DNA of 42,784 bases from Chloroflexia bacterium (GTDB taxonomy: Bacteria; Chloroflexota; Chloroflexia; Thermomicrobiales; CFX8), in the NCBI GenBank assembly GCA_030431755.1, contig JAUIIK010000032.1, positions 1 through 42,784 of the forward strand. Reading direction: 5' to 3'. This document shows, piece after piece, positions 22,738-31,724 of the stretch. Made by a program: the position numbers and the translations under genes. The first letter of the stretch is position 1. Each line of letters opens with the position of its first letter. The notes under the pieces are model-generated. The model saw only the letters and a program-made list of their open reading frames with translations. It had not been told where the DNA came from and did not search any database.

Positions 22738-24459
22738 ATGCGACGAATCTGGCGGACATTGATCACGATCAGCCTGGTGGTTGGGATATTGCCCGTTGCG
22801 GCAGCCGGCGTTGCCGTGGCTGGCGATGCGGTCGTGACGACCTGTGACGAGACGAGCTTCGACACCGCCCTGGCGACGGCGCTGAGCGGCGGCGGCACGA
22901 TCACCTTCAGCTGTAGCGGGACGATCACCTTCACCAGCGTCAAGACGATCACGGCCGGGAACCCGGTCGTCATCGATGGCGGCGGGACGGTCACGCTCGA
23001 CGGCGGCGACGCCACACGCATGTTCAACGTGGAAGCGGGCGCGACCCTCGAATTGCGCGAGATCGCGATCAACAACGGCAACGACGGGTCTGATGTCGAT
23101 ATCCCCGACCCCGGCGGAGCAATCCATGTGCTTGGGACGCTACGCACGTTCGACAGCAGCTTCGACAGCAACGAAGGCGGTTCCGAGGGTGGCGCGATTG
23201 ACAACGACGGTGGAACCATCGAGATCGCCCGAACCAGCTTCACGAACAACACCGCCGCCTTCAGCGGCGCGATCGATAACGACCCCGGCGTGCTCACAAT
23301 CACTGGCAGCACATTCAGCGGCAACAGCGCAACCATTGCGGGTGGCGTGGCCTACAACAGTGGCAACGTGAGAATTTCGGCGAGCAACTTTAGTGGCAAT
23401 ACCGCTCAGTTTGCAGGCGCCATAGCCAACGACCCCGCCGGCGACGTGACAGTCGAGGCGACCACATTCATCGGCAATAGTGCAATCGACTTTGGCGGCG
23501 CAATCGATAGCGGCGGCTATGTGATGGTCTCGACCAGCACATTCATCGACAACTCAGCTCGCTTCGCCGGCGCGATCGGCTCCGGCGGCGAGCTGATCGT
23601 CGCAGGCAGCACCTTCATCGGCAATAGCGCCGAACTCAACGGCGGCGCAATCGGCAATCAGCCGGGCACGACGACGGTCTCCACCAGCACCTTCTACGAC
23701 AACTCAGCCCAGTTTGGCGGGGGGATCTACAGCGACGACGACCTGTCGGTAACGGCAAGCACGCTCATCAACAATAGCGCCAGCCTCGGCGGGGGCGGCA
23801 TCCGCAACTCCGGCGGCGACGCCACCATCGCCAGTTCCATCGTAGCGGCGAACACCTCGCCTTCCGGCCCGAATTGCGGCATCAACGGCGGCACGACGAC
23901 ATCGCTCGGCTCCAATCTCAGCGACGATGACTCCTGCCCGTTCACTGCCAGCGGTGACATCCAGAACAGCACGAACATCGACGTCGCCGCGCCGGCCGAC
24001 AACGGTGGCCCGACCGAGACGATGCTGCCCGCCCTCAGCTCCGACGCTGTCGATAACGCCGCCTGCGGAGTGTCGTCGGCTGCGGACCAGCGCGGCATCA
24101 GCCGACCTCAGGGACCGGCCTGCGACATCGGCGCGGTCGAACGGGTGCTGGGCGCGACCTACACCCTCTGCGCCTCGTACTACACCGGCGCCGTCTCCAG
24201 CCCGCTCTCCGGCGGCTGCGGCAATGGCACGGTGGAAATCACACCCTTCGACAAAACGTTCTGCATCGACTCCTACACTGGCAAGCTGCTCTATCAGTTT
24301 GGCCGGCCCTGCGCTGCGCCGCGTATCAGTCACACGCTGCCGGACGACGGCGACCTCCTGACCTGCGTCAGCCTCTACACCGGCGCCAACCGCTGGGTCA
24401 GCAATCACAGTCAGTGCAACGCGTACGAGCTGGCGAACACGATTCCAGCCAGTCCGTAG
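22738..24459 (+). CDS. Secreted beta-helix protein with six-Cys C-terminus, longer helix
   Basis: Protein of 573 aa. Signal peptide MRRIWRTLITISLVVGILPV. Cap CDETSFDTAL and FSCSGTITF. The helix is extended by about five extra rungs compared with its two upstream neighbours (repeats such as STFIDNSARFAGAIGSGG and STFIGNSAELNGGAIGNQ), showing rung-number change within otherwise very similar proteins. CDIGAVE is at about 461, and the Cys modules at about 478-573 are CASYYTG, CIDSYTG and CVSLYTG. The start at ATG 22738 is supported by AAAGGAA about 10 nt upstream; an upstream in-frame ATG at 22693 would put a basic tail ahead of the signal peptide. It is the last gene before the second regulatory cassette. 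Confidence 0.85.
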   Translation: MRRIWRTLITISLVVGILPVAAAGVAVAGDAVVTTCDETSFDTALATALSGGGTITFSCSGTITFTSVKTITAGNPVVIDGGGTVTLDGGDATRMFNVEAGATLELREIAINNGNDGSDVDIPDPGGAIHVLGTLRTFDSSFDSNEGGSEGGAIDNDGGTIEIARTSFTNNTAAFSGAIDNDPGVLTITGSTFSGNSATIAGGVAYNSGNVRISASNFSGNTAQFAGAIANDPAGDVTVEATTFIGNSAIDFGGAIDSGGYVMVSTSTFIDNSARFAGAIGSGGELIVAGSTFIGNSAELNGGAIGNQPGTTTVSTSTFYDNSAQFGGGIYSDDDLSVTASTLINNSASLGGGGIRNSGGDATIASSIVAANTSPSGPNCGINGGTTTSLGSNLSDDDSCPFTASGDIQNSTNIDVAAPADNGGPTETMLPALSSDAVDNAACGVSSAADQRGISRPQGPACDIGAVERVLGATYTLCASYYTGAVSSPLSGGCGNGTVEITPFDKTFCIDSYTGKLLYQFGRPCAAPRISHTLPDDGDLLTCVSLYTGANRWVSNHSQCNAYELANTIPASP

Positions 24460-24754
24460 CTGACGCGGAAGCCGCATTAAGGCGCGTTCGTCGCGCAGTG
24501 CTTGAGGCGATGTACCAGCACAGATAATGGGTCGCGCACTACGCGTGTCAGAGCGGGCTTGTAGCCACAACTCAATATGCCCCCCGGGGTTCGCAGAAGC
24601 CCCCGGCAAGCACCTCGACCGTTTCGCCATAGTATCGTTAGCGGCGAACCGTATGCCCGTTCGACGCCTAAACGCGAGGCGACATATCGAGGGACAATCG
24701 GTACGCATGCATGGGTGGAACGCATCGTCATGCTCGCGCTAAGCGGATCGTATC
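24460..24754. other. Intergenic region ahead of regulator copy 2
   Basis: No convincing gene. It holds C-rich and G-rich patches near 24580-24606 and several weak inverted repeats only: TTCGCC/GGCGAA around 24628-24656, and CGCCT/AGGCG near 24665-24685. It probably contains the promoter of the regulator that follows, but no clear -35/-10 pair could be picked. The strong 11-bp inverted repeat found ahead of regulator copy 1 is absent. Confidence 0.5.
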
Positions 24755-27124
24755 GTGCATCAGGCTAACCGCTCCTCCGCATTGCCAGCGCCACGCACCG
24801 CGCTCATTGGCCGTGAGCGGGATCTTGCCGCTATCTGGAAAATCCTCGGCGACGATGAGACGCGGCTGTTGACCCTCAGCGGTGTCGGGGGTTGCGGCAA
24901 AACGCGTCTGGCGCTCCAGCTAGCGGGCGACCTCGCTGCGAATTATCCTCAACGGAACTGGGTAGTCGAGCTTTCCGCTGTCGCAGAGCCGGAGCTGTTA
25001 CCTAGCGTCGTAGCGGAAGCGCTCGGCTTACAAGAATCAGGCTCGACGTCCTCCACAACCGCACTGATCGCGCAGCTTCAGTCCGCGCCGGCCCTCCTGC
25101 TAATCGACAATTGCGAACACCTCGTCGACGCCTGCGCCCTCTTCATCAACACGCTGCTCGCCGCTTGTCCGGCGCTGCGCGTGATCGCCACCAGCCGCGA
25201 GCCGTTGCACATCGCCGGCGAACGCCAATATCGCGTGCCGCCGCTCGACATCCCGAATCTCGACCCTCCGGTGGATGTCGACGCAATCGCGGCGTCGCCG
25301 GCTGTGCAGCTCTTCACGAGCCGGGCACAGGCTGTCTTGCCGTCATTTGAGTTGGCGCGGGACAACGCCGAGTCGGTCGGCCGCATCTGCGTGCGCTTGG
25401 AAGGCATCCCGCTGGCGCTGGAGCTTGCGGCCGCGCGGGTACATGTGCTCGGCATCCAGCAGATCCTTCGACGGCTCGACGACAGTTTTCGCTTACTCAT
25501 CGGCGGCAACCGGGTAGCGCCAACGCGCCATCAGACCTTGCGCGCCACACTCGAGTGGAGCGACGGGCTGCTGACCAGCGATGAACGCGCCGTGTTTCGC
25601 CGCCTCGCCGTCTTCAATGGGGAGTTTCGACTTGCAGCAGCGGAAGCGGTCTGCGCGGATGCTGAGATTCCTTCCGTTGCGGTGCTGGACATCCTCGCCG
25701 GGCTGGCCGACAAGTCGCTCGTCGTGACAGAAAGCAGCACACGGTCAGCATGGTATCGACTGCTGGAGCCATTGCGCCAGTATGCCCTCGAACTGCTCGA
25801 TGCAAGCGGCGAATCGTCAGCGATCAGAACCCTCCACGCGGCTTTCTATCTCGACCTCGCGCAGCGTGCCGCGGACAAGCTCCGGGGGCCGGAGCAAGAA
25901 CAGTGGCTGCGACGCCTGGAGCGCGAGCAAGCCAACCTGCGCGCGGCGCTGACGTGGACGCGGCAGACGGATCCCGCACTCGAACTGCGATTCGTCGTAG
26001 CGCTTGCGCCCTTCTGGGAGATCCACGGGCATCTGCGAGAGGGTATGCGAAGACTACGCGGCGCGCTGGAGCGCAGTGAGTCGAAAGATGACAATACATT
26101 GCGTGCGCAAGCGCTGACCGGCGCGGGCCGGCTGGCCCTGTACTTCGACCAGACATCGACGGCGCACGAGACCGATGCCGTCTGGTTCACCAGAGAGAGT
26201 CTCCAACTCGCACGGGAATTGGGAGACGCGCCGGCCATCGCGTCCGCGCTCCGGGATCTTGGGATGATCTATCGGGTGCAGCGCGCTTACGCGCGCGCGA
26301 TTGAGTGCCTGGAGGAGGCGTTAGCTATCGTCGAGGCCCTTGACGACGAGCCCGGCGCGATGCGGGTTCAGTTGCATCTTGGGCTTGCAATGTACCGCGC
26401 TGAACGCACGCCTGACGACCGTCCACAAGCCACGCGCATGTTCCAGGAGAGCCTCAAACGCCTGCGCGAGTTCGGCGACATGCGGATCGTCGGGATCGCC
26501 CAGGTCCTGCTCGGTCTGGCGACACAGGACCGTGGGGATCTAAGCGCATCAATCCGCCAGATCGCCGACGGCATGTCGACACATCATCGCTTGGAGGACG
26601 AGTGGCTCGTCGCCTCCGATCTTCTCGTTCTGAGCGAAGTGCTGCTCGACGCGGGGCGTCCGCGACAGGCGGTGCTGTTTGTCGGCGCGGCCCAGGCATT
26701 GTCTGACCGGCTCGGGGGATCGCTCGACCAGACGTCGTTTGCAGACATTGCGAAAATCACGAATCAGATCAATGCCCTGCGGCGGGAGGAGTGGTTCGAC
26801 GGCGTTTGGACGGAAAGCCACGCACTCGGAGCCGAAGAGGCGGTGCTGGCGGCGCATGCGCTCCTGGACGAGCAGGATGCCCGCGCCCCGTCAGTCACGT
26901 CCGATACGCTTACGCCGGAGCCGCTGACACGCCGGCAGCTTCAGGTGGCCCGCTTGCTGGCCGAGGAGTACAGTGATCGACAGATCGCCGATGCGCTCTT
27001 CATCGCACCCAGCACGGTCGCCTCCCATGTCCACCAAATCCTTCAGAAGCTGGAGCTGCGGTCGCGGGTCCAGGTCGCGGAGTGGCTCGCGACGCAGGAG
27101 CAATCGCCCGGCGATACCGCCTGA
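24755..27124 (+). CDS. ATPase-TPR-LuxR transcriptional regulator, copy 2
   Basis: Protein of 789 aa, alignable with copy 1 (3263-5635) over its whole length. Walker A GVGGCGKT at 43-50, Walker B-like ALLLIDN followed by CEHLVDAC, TSREPLHIAGERQYRVPPLDIP (with a shorter TSREPL core also in copy 1), and GIPLALELAAARVHVLG. A helical TPR-like middle includes RAYARAIECLEEAL. The C-terminal LuxR helix-turn-helix is at 724-783 (LTRRQLQVARLLAEEY, SDRQIADALFIAPSTV). The start is a GTG at 24755, chosen by alignment with copy 1; the upstream AGCGGA is a weak ribosome binding site, so expression may be low. The recognition helix differs at a few positions (APSTVASHVHQ against AQSTVGTHVHH), so the two copies may bind related but not identical sites. 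Followed at 199 nt by its small partner gene. Confidence 0.9.
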   Translation: MHQANRSSALPAPRTALIGRERDLAAIWKILGDDETRLLTLSGVGGCGKTRLALQLAGDLAANYPQRNWVVELSAVAEPELLPSVVAEALGLQESGSTSSTTALIAQLQSAPALLLIDNCEHLVDACALFINTLLAACPALRVIATSREPLHIAGERQYRVPPLDIPNLDPPVDVDAIAASPAVQLFTSRAQAVLPSFELARDNAESVGRICVRLEGIPLALELAAARVHVLGIQQILRRLDDSFRLLIGGNRVAPTRHQTLRATLEWSDGLLTSDERAVFRRLAVFNGEFRLAAAEAVCADAEIPSVAVLDILAGLADKSLVVTESSTRSAWYRLLEPLRQYALELLDASGESSAIRTLHAAFYLDLAQRAADKLRGPEQEQWLRRLEREQANLRAALTWTRQTDPALELRFVVALAPFWEIHGHLREGMRRLRGALERSESKDDNTLRAQALTGAGRLALYFDQTSTAHETDAVWFTRESLQLARELGDAPAIASALRDLGMIYRVQRAYARAIECLEEALAIVEALDDEPGAMRVQLHLGLAMYRAERTPDDRPQATRMFQESLKRLREFGDMRIVGIAQVLLGLATQDRGDLSASIRQIADGMSTHHRLEDEWLVASDLLVLSEVLLDAGRPRQAVLFVGAAQALSDRLGGSLDQTSFADIAKITNQINALRREEWFDGVWTESHALGAEEAVLAAHALLDEQDARAPSVTSDTLTPEPLTRRQLQVARLLAEEYSDRQIADALFIAPSTVASHVHQILQKLELRSRVQVAEWLATQEQSPGDTA

Positions 27125-27172
27125 GCACGCGCTCGTCAGAATTGGCTCACCACTCCAGGAGATCGTCCAATT

Positions 27173-27210
27173 CCAGAAATTCCATAACCGAACTCCACAG
27201 TCTGTGGATG
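27173..27210. promoter_or_regulatory. Conserved palindromic element upstream of small protein, copy 2
   Basis: A perfect 15-nt palindrome, TCCACAG-T-CTGTGGA (27194-27208), is preceded by CCAGAAATTCCATAA. It is the counterpart of the element at 5685-5720, with nearly the same distance to the small gene's ATG. The palindromic core keeps its symmetry even where bases differ between copies, which favours a dimeric DNA-binding protein as the reader. Confidence 0.55.
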
Positions 27211-27323
27211 TGTCATTACGGCAACGGCTCCACACTGACGGCGGAAGCGCGGGGTTCGCATGGCGAGGCCGTAGTAATCACGGCGGCCCATACCTGCGCA
27301 CGTCCGTCCGGCGGAGGGAGTCT

Positions 27324-27641
27324 ATGCACGCATCGCTCTTCAATCTCGACCTGGGAAGCTGTGCGACCACCAGCGACCGGGCACGGCACGGCCGCGCGCT
27401 TGGGGCGGCACTGGCCACATCGCCCGGCTTCGTCGCATTTATCGCGCTGGAAGCCAAAGATGGCACCGCAACCGGACTCTGCGTCTGTGTAGACGAACAG
27501 GCCCTGGAAAGCGTTCGCCAGGTGGTAGCGGAGTGGCAGCGCGGTCGCAGCGCACAAGTGACTCGCGGCGAGGAAGCAGTCCTCAGCCCTGAGCTGCAAG
27601 CCCTCGTCACCGGCGAAGTGATCGTGCAGCGCGGGTTCTAG
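27324..27641 (+). CDS. Small dimeric alpha/beta-barrel-like (ABM-like) protein, copy 2
   Basis: Protein of 105 aa, no signal peptide. It matches copy 1 (5836-6189) through MHAS-FNLDLG, GRALGAALATSPGF, VAFIALEAKDG, GLCVCVDEQALES, and the end TGEVIVQRGF. Copy 2 lacks about 12 residues of the variable Pro/Gln spacer before the last strand. The invariant parts are those expected to form the barrel. ATG 27324 has GGAGGGAG 3 nt upstream and agrees with copy 1. The reading frame stays open upstream to 26973 across the end of the regulator, but that part is not conserved. A second regulator/small-protein pairing in the same order makes a functional link likely. Alternative: a stand-alone enzyme of the monooxygenase-like superfamily. 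Confidence 0.8.
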   Translation: MHASLFNLDLGSCATTSDRARHGRALGAALATSPGFVAFIALEAKDGTATGLCVCVDEQALESVRQVVAEWQRGRSAQVTRGEEAVLSPELQALVTGEVIVQRGF

Positions 27642-27644
27642 CTG

Positions 27645-27671
27645 GGCGCTGCACGCGGCTGTCGCAGCGCC
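27645..27671 (+). terminator. GC-rich hairpin right after the small gene
   Basis: Perfect 8-bp arms GGCGCTGC (27645-27652) and GCAGCGCC (27664-27671) with an 11-nt loop, starting 4 nt after the stop codon. No T-tract follows. It may separate the regulatory cassette from the beta-helix genes, or only attenuate read-through. No equivalent exists after copy 1, where the next start is 39 nt away. Confidence 0.35.
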
Positions 27672-27742
27672 GCGCGAAGCGTACAGCCGTAAGGCTTGCG
27701 GCCACCCCAATGCAATCAGAGATCGAAAGGGAAGACCAACAA

Positions 27743-29623
27743 ATGCAGAGATGGTGGCACATCGCAGCGACATTCATGCTGCTCGCGAGCGCCGAGTTCG
27801 GCGTCGGAGTCCAACCAGTCCTTGCAGCTGGCGTCGTTGGGACCGGCACACCGGGCAGTTGCGACGAGACGGCGCTCGACACAGCGCTCGCCGGAGGCGG
27901 ACTCGTGACCTTCAATTGCGGCGCGGCGCCGCACACGATCCCGCTGACGAGCGAGAAGGTGCTCGTCCTGGACACCCAGATCGACGGGGGCGGGCTCATC
28001 ACCCTCGATGGACAGAATCAAACGCGGCTCTTCTATGTGAACGACAGTATCCGCGTCGACCTGATCGGGATCACGCTCACCGGCGGCAACGGCGCGGGCA
28101 TTTCCGCCGGCGCTGGCGGCGCGATCGTCAACAACGGCCTTCTCGTGTTGACCAGCACGGCCATCACCGAGAACTCCGCGAACCTCGGTGGCGCGATTAA
28201 CAACGAAGGCGAATTGACGCTCGACGGCAGCAGCGTCACGAACAATGCGGCGGCTGTCGACGGTGGCGGCATCTACAATCGCGACAGGGTTGGCGGCCGC
28301 GGTATCTTGACGGCAACCGACAGCGACTTCAGTGGCAACTCCGCCGGTGAGGATGGCGGGGCAATCTTCAACTCCTCCGGTGATGTCACGCTTGCAGGCA
28401 GCACGGTGGACAGCAACAGCACCGTCTCAAGACACGGCGGAGCGATCTTCAGCAGCAGTGGCACGCTTGCGGTCACCGCTAGCGCCCTCAATGACAATTA
28501 CGCGGGTGTCTTCGGCGGCGCGCTCTACTTCGACGGCGGGACGGCCGAGTTCACGCACAGCACCCTCAGCAACAATAGCTCGGGCGCAGGCGGGGCGATC
28601 TACCACGACACCGGCGTGTTGGAGATCGCCGGCAGCACGTTCACCGGCAACAGTTCCAGCGAAGCTGGGGCAATCCGCAACACCGGCGTGGTGGAGATCA
28701 CCGACAGCACCTTCAGCGGCAACAGCGCTGAACACTCCAGTGGCGCGATCACCAACAATGGCACGCTGGAGATCAGCAACAGCACCCTCAGCGACAACAC
28801 TGCGGCTGCCGGTGGCGCGCTGCTCAATGCAGGCAACTTGGAAATCACGAATAGCACCCTGAGCGGCAACAGCGGGGAATTCGGCGGCGGCGCACTCTAC
28901 AACTACACCGGGACGATGGCGGTTACGAGCAGCACCATCAGCAACAACAGCGGCGAGCTCGGCGGCGCGATCCTCAACGATGGCGCAACCTTCCTGACCA
29001 GTTCCATCGTGGCGGGCAATACGGCGACCGGACCAAACTGCGACGTGCACGGCGGCACGATCACCTCGCTCGGGCACAACCTTAGCGACGACGACTCCTG
29101 CCTTTTGACCCAGACCGGTGACATCCAGAACAGCGCCAGCGTGAATCTCGGGACGCTCCAAGACAACGGCGGTCTGACCGAGACGATGCTGCCGGGCGCG
29201 AGCTCCGACGCCGTCGACACGAGCGATTGCAGCCTGACAACAGCCGCGGACCAACGCGGCGTTGCCCGGCCGGTTGGCGCGAGCTGCGACATCGGTGCGG
29301 TCGAACGGGTCCAGGGCGCAACCTACCGGCTTTGCGCCAACTACTACACCGGCGCCGTCACCAGCCCACTCAACGGCAATTGCGCCACGGGCACAGTCGA
29401 AGTCACGCCCTTCGACAAGTCCTTCTGCATCGACCTCTATACCGGCAAGCTGCTCTACCAGTTCGGACGCGCCTGCAACCCGCCGCGCGTCGCGCACACC
29501 ATGCCGGCCGACGGTGATCTCCTGACCTGCGTCAGCCTATACACCGGGATCAACCGCTGGGTCGCGAACCATAGCCAGTGCAGCGCCTACGAGCTGGCGA
29601 ACACGCTCCCGGCAAGCCCGTAG
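27743..29623 (+). CDS. Secreted beta-helix protein with six-Cys C-terminus
   Basis: Protein of 626 aa. Signal peptide (MQRWWHIAATFMLLAS ... VLAAG), then GVVGTGTPGSCDETALDTAL, VTFNCGAAPHTI and TQIDGGGLITLDG, a cap nearly the same as in the genes at 29684 and 40022. About fifteen rungs follow (GGAINNEGE, STFSGNSA, STISNNSGELGGAILNDG). The anchor-Q-like part (NLSDDDSC, DNGGLTETMLP, DQRGVARP) ends in CDIGAVE at about 514. Cys modules at about 530-626 are CANYYTG, CIDLYTG and CVSLYTG, the last followed by INRWVANHSQC. ATG 27743 is preceded by GAAAGGGAAG; the in-frame ATG at 27710 lacks one. First secreted gene after the second regulatory cassette and so a candidate target of it (inference). Confidence 0.87.
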   Translation: MQRWWHIAATFMLLASAEFGVGVQPVLAAGVVGTGTPGSCDETALDTALAGGGLVTFNCGAAPHTIPLTSEKVLVLDTQIDGGGLITLDGQNQTRLFYVNDSIRVDLIGITLTGGNGAGISAGAGGAIVNNGLLVLTSTAITENSANLGGAINNEGELTLDGSSVTNNAAAVDGGGIYNRDRVGGRGILTATDSDFSGNSAGEDGGAIFNSSGDVTLAGSTVDSNSTVSRHGGAIFSSSGTLAVTASALNDNYAGVFGGALYFDGGTAEFTHSTLSNNSSGAGGAIYHDTGVLEIAGSTFTGNSSSEAGAIRNTGVVEITDSTFSGNSAEHSSGAITNNGTLEISNSTLSDNTAAAGGALLNAGNLEITNSTLSGNSGEFGGGALYNYTGTMAVTSSTISNNSGELGGAILNDGATFLTSSIVAGNTATGPNCDVHGGTITSLGHNLSDDDSCLLTQTGDIQNSASVNLGTLQDNGGLTETMLPGASSDAVDTSDCSLTTAADQRGVARPVGASCDIGAVERVQGATYRLCANYYTGAVTSPLNGNCATGTVEVTPFDKSFCIDLYTGKLLYQFGRACNPPRVAHTMPADGDLLTCVSLYTGINRWVANHSQCSAYELANTLPASP

Positions 29624-29683
29624 CCATCAAGCGTCTGCCATAGGCACATGTTGACTGTTTAGGATGAGAGAAGGAACCCACCG

Positions 29684-31624
29684 ATGAACCGACGTTGGCG
29701 CAGCTTGAGCATCTTGCTACTCCTGGCCGGACTCGTTTCGGTCGCCCCAAGCAACCCGGCGCAAGCGGCCGGCGTCGTTGGGACCGGCACACCGGGCAGC
29801 TGTGACGAGCCGGCGCTGGAGACGGCGCTCGCCGGCGGCGGACTCGTGACCTTCAACTGCGGGGCGGCGCAACACACGATTGGGCTGACGAGCGAGAAGA
29901 TCATCAGCGTCGACACGCAGATCAATGGCGGCGGATTGATCACACTCGATGGGCAGGATCAGACGCGCATCTTCTATATCAACACCGATATCGCGTTGGA
30001 ACTCACCGCCCTCACACTTACCGGTGGCGACAATAGTGGCCCGCCCCCATCCAACGGTGGCGGCGCGATCCACAACGCAGGCGGAATCCTCACGATCACC
30101 GACAGTAGCCTGAACAACAACAGCGCAGACTACGGCGGCGCAATCTTGAACGGCGCCGGCGCAACACTCAACCTCACCGGGAGCGTAGTCAGTGAAAACG
30201 ATGGGCGTGAAGGCGGCGCGCTCTACAGTCTCAACGATTCGACGACAACGATCATCGACAGCACGCTTTCCGGCAACCATGCCGAAACCAATGCTGGCGC
30301 GATATACGGCCTGGCAGGCGCGACAACCATCACCAATAGCGCCATCAGCGACAACACCAGCGAGATTGTAGGCGCGATTGCTAACGCAGGCGGCACACTC
30401 ACGATTACCGGCAGCACCATCAGTGGCAACGTCAGCGTGGGTAGCCACGCTGGCGGGATCTATAGCAGATCGAACGGCATTGTTACGATCGTAGATAGCG
30501 ACATTGCCGCCAACGAGGCGGGAGCCTCCGGCGGCGGGATCTATGCCGCTGACAGCACGGTCACCATCACGCATAGCACCGTCAACAACAACCAGGCGCG
30601 CAATTCCGGCGGCGGGGTCTTTAGTAGCGGCGACAACACCAACGTCTTCATCGCCGACAGCACGATCGACGGCAACCAGACGACCTCCGCCGGCGCCGGG
30701 ATCTACGTATCGTCCGGGTTCCTCACAATGACCAACAGCACCGCCAGCAACAACGTCATGGTCCCAGCTTCCGGTGGAGTTATCGGCAGTGGCGGCGGGC
30801 TCTACAACCTCTTCGGAACGACCACCGTTTCCAACAGCACCTTCAGCGGAAACAGCGCGAGGACGGGCGGCGGGATCTACAACTATGAGTCAGGCATCCT
30901 GACGGTGATCAACAGCACCGTCAGCGACAATACCGGCATGCCCGATAGCTTCGTTCCGGTAGTCGCGGATGGGATCGGCAATGCCGGCGACATCACCCTG
31001 ACGAACACGCTCGTTGCGAACAATAGAGATTTCGACAATTGCGTCAATCTCGGCGGCTCGTTCACCTCCGCAGGCGGTAATCTCAGCGACGACGACAGCT
31101 GCCTCCTCGACCAGCCCAGCGACCTGCCCGACACCGCGACCGGCCTCGGGCCATTGACAGACAACGGCGGGCCGACGCTGACCCACCTGCCAGAGCCTGA
31201 TAGCCCAGCCATCGATAGCGGCCTCATCATCGCCTGCCCCGACGCAGATCAACGGAACATCGAGCGCCCGCAAGGGGCAGGCTGCGACATTGGCGCGGTC
31301 GAAGTCCGGCAGGGCGCAACCTACGCTATCTGCGCTTCCTACTACACCGGAGCCGTCTCCAGCCCGCTCTCCGGAGGCTGCGGCCCAGGTGCGATCGAGC
31401 TCAACGTACCCGGCAACCTGAGCTTCTGCGTCAATGGCTGGACCGGCCAGCTCACCTATTCGTTCGGCCGTACCTGTACGCCACCTCGCATCGTCCACAC
31501 GATGCCCGACGACGGCGACCTGCTGACCTGTGTCAATCTCTACACCGGCGCCAACCGCTGGGTCACGAACCACAGCCAGTGCGGAGCCTACGACGTGCCG
31601 AATACGATCCCGGCAGCGCCGTAG
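29684..31624 (+). CDS. Secreted beta-helix protein with six-Cys C-terminus
   Basis: Protein of 646 aa. Signal peptide MNRRWRSLSILLLLAGLVSV, then AQAAGVVGTGTPGSCDEPAL and GGLITLDGQDQTRIF. Rungs include SSLNNNSADYGGAILNG, STISGNVSVGSHAGGIYS and STVNNNQARNSGGGVFS. Compared with the preceding gene, the anchor-Q-like region is the longer 'LDQPSDLPDTA' type also seen in 8-2032, so this protein is a mix of the two subtypes. CDIGAVE is at about 533 and the Cys modules at about 549-646 (CASYYTG, CVNGWTG, CVNLYTG). The middle module reads NGWTG instead of the usual DLYTG or NPWTG. ATG 29684 follows GAGAGAAGGAA. Predicted extracellular and structural; no catalytic motif seen. Confidence 0.87.
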   Translation: MNRRWRSLSILLLLAGLVSVAPSNPAQAAGVVGTGTPGSCDEPALETALAGGGLVTFNCGAAQHTIGLTSEKIISVDTQINGGGLITLDGQDQTRIFYINTDIALELTALTLTGGDNSGPPPSNGGGAIHNAGGILTITDSSLNNNSADYGGAILNGAGATLNLTGSVVSENDGREGGALYSLNDSTTTIIDSTLSGNHAETNAGAIYGLAGATTITNSAISDNTSEIVGAIANAGGTLTITGSTISGNVSVGSHAGGIYSRSNGIVTIVDSDIAANEAGASGGGIYAADSTVTITHSTVNNNQARNSGGGVFSSGDNTNVFIADSTIDGNQTTSAGAGIYVSSGFLTMTNSTASNNVMVPASGGVIGSGGGLYNLFGTTTVSNSTFSGNSARTGGGIYNYESGILTVINSTVSDNTGMPDSFVPVVADGIGNAGDITLTNTLVANNRDFDNCVNLGGSFTSAGGNLSDDDSCLLDQPSDLPDTATGLGPLTDNGGPTLTHLPEPDSPAIDSGLIIACPDADQRNIERPQGAGCDIGAVEVRQGATYAICASYYTGAVSSPLSGGCGPGAIELNVPGNLSFCVNGWTGQLTYSFGRTCTPPRIVHTMPDDGDLLTCVNLYTGANRWVTNHSQCGAYDVPNTIPAAP

Positions 31625-31636
31625 TGGGAAGCAGCC

Positions 31637-31724
31637 AGGGGTACCTCGTTGCGGGGTGTCCTGCACATTACTTCTGCGCTACCCTGCCTCTATCAAACAC
31701 ACAGACTCGAGAGGGAGTCGACAC
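31637..31724 (+). promoter_or_regulatory. 5' leader conserved with the leader at 41292-41384
   Basis: The blocks GGGGT-x-CCTCGTTG and TCTGCGCTAC are shared with the leader of the pseudogene at 41385, with exactly 21 nt between them in both. TACCCT here and TACACT there sit where a -10 hexamer could be, but no good -35 is visible. The conservation may only reflect recent duplication of gene plus promoter. Confidence 0.3.

Noticed and set aside
26973-27323. N-terminal extension of small protein copy 2 overlapping the regulator
   Set aside because: Not conserved in copy 1, runs out of frame through the regulator's helix-turn-helix, and a good ribosome binding site lies directly before ATG 27324.
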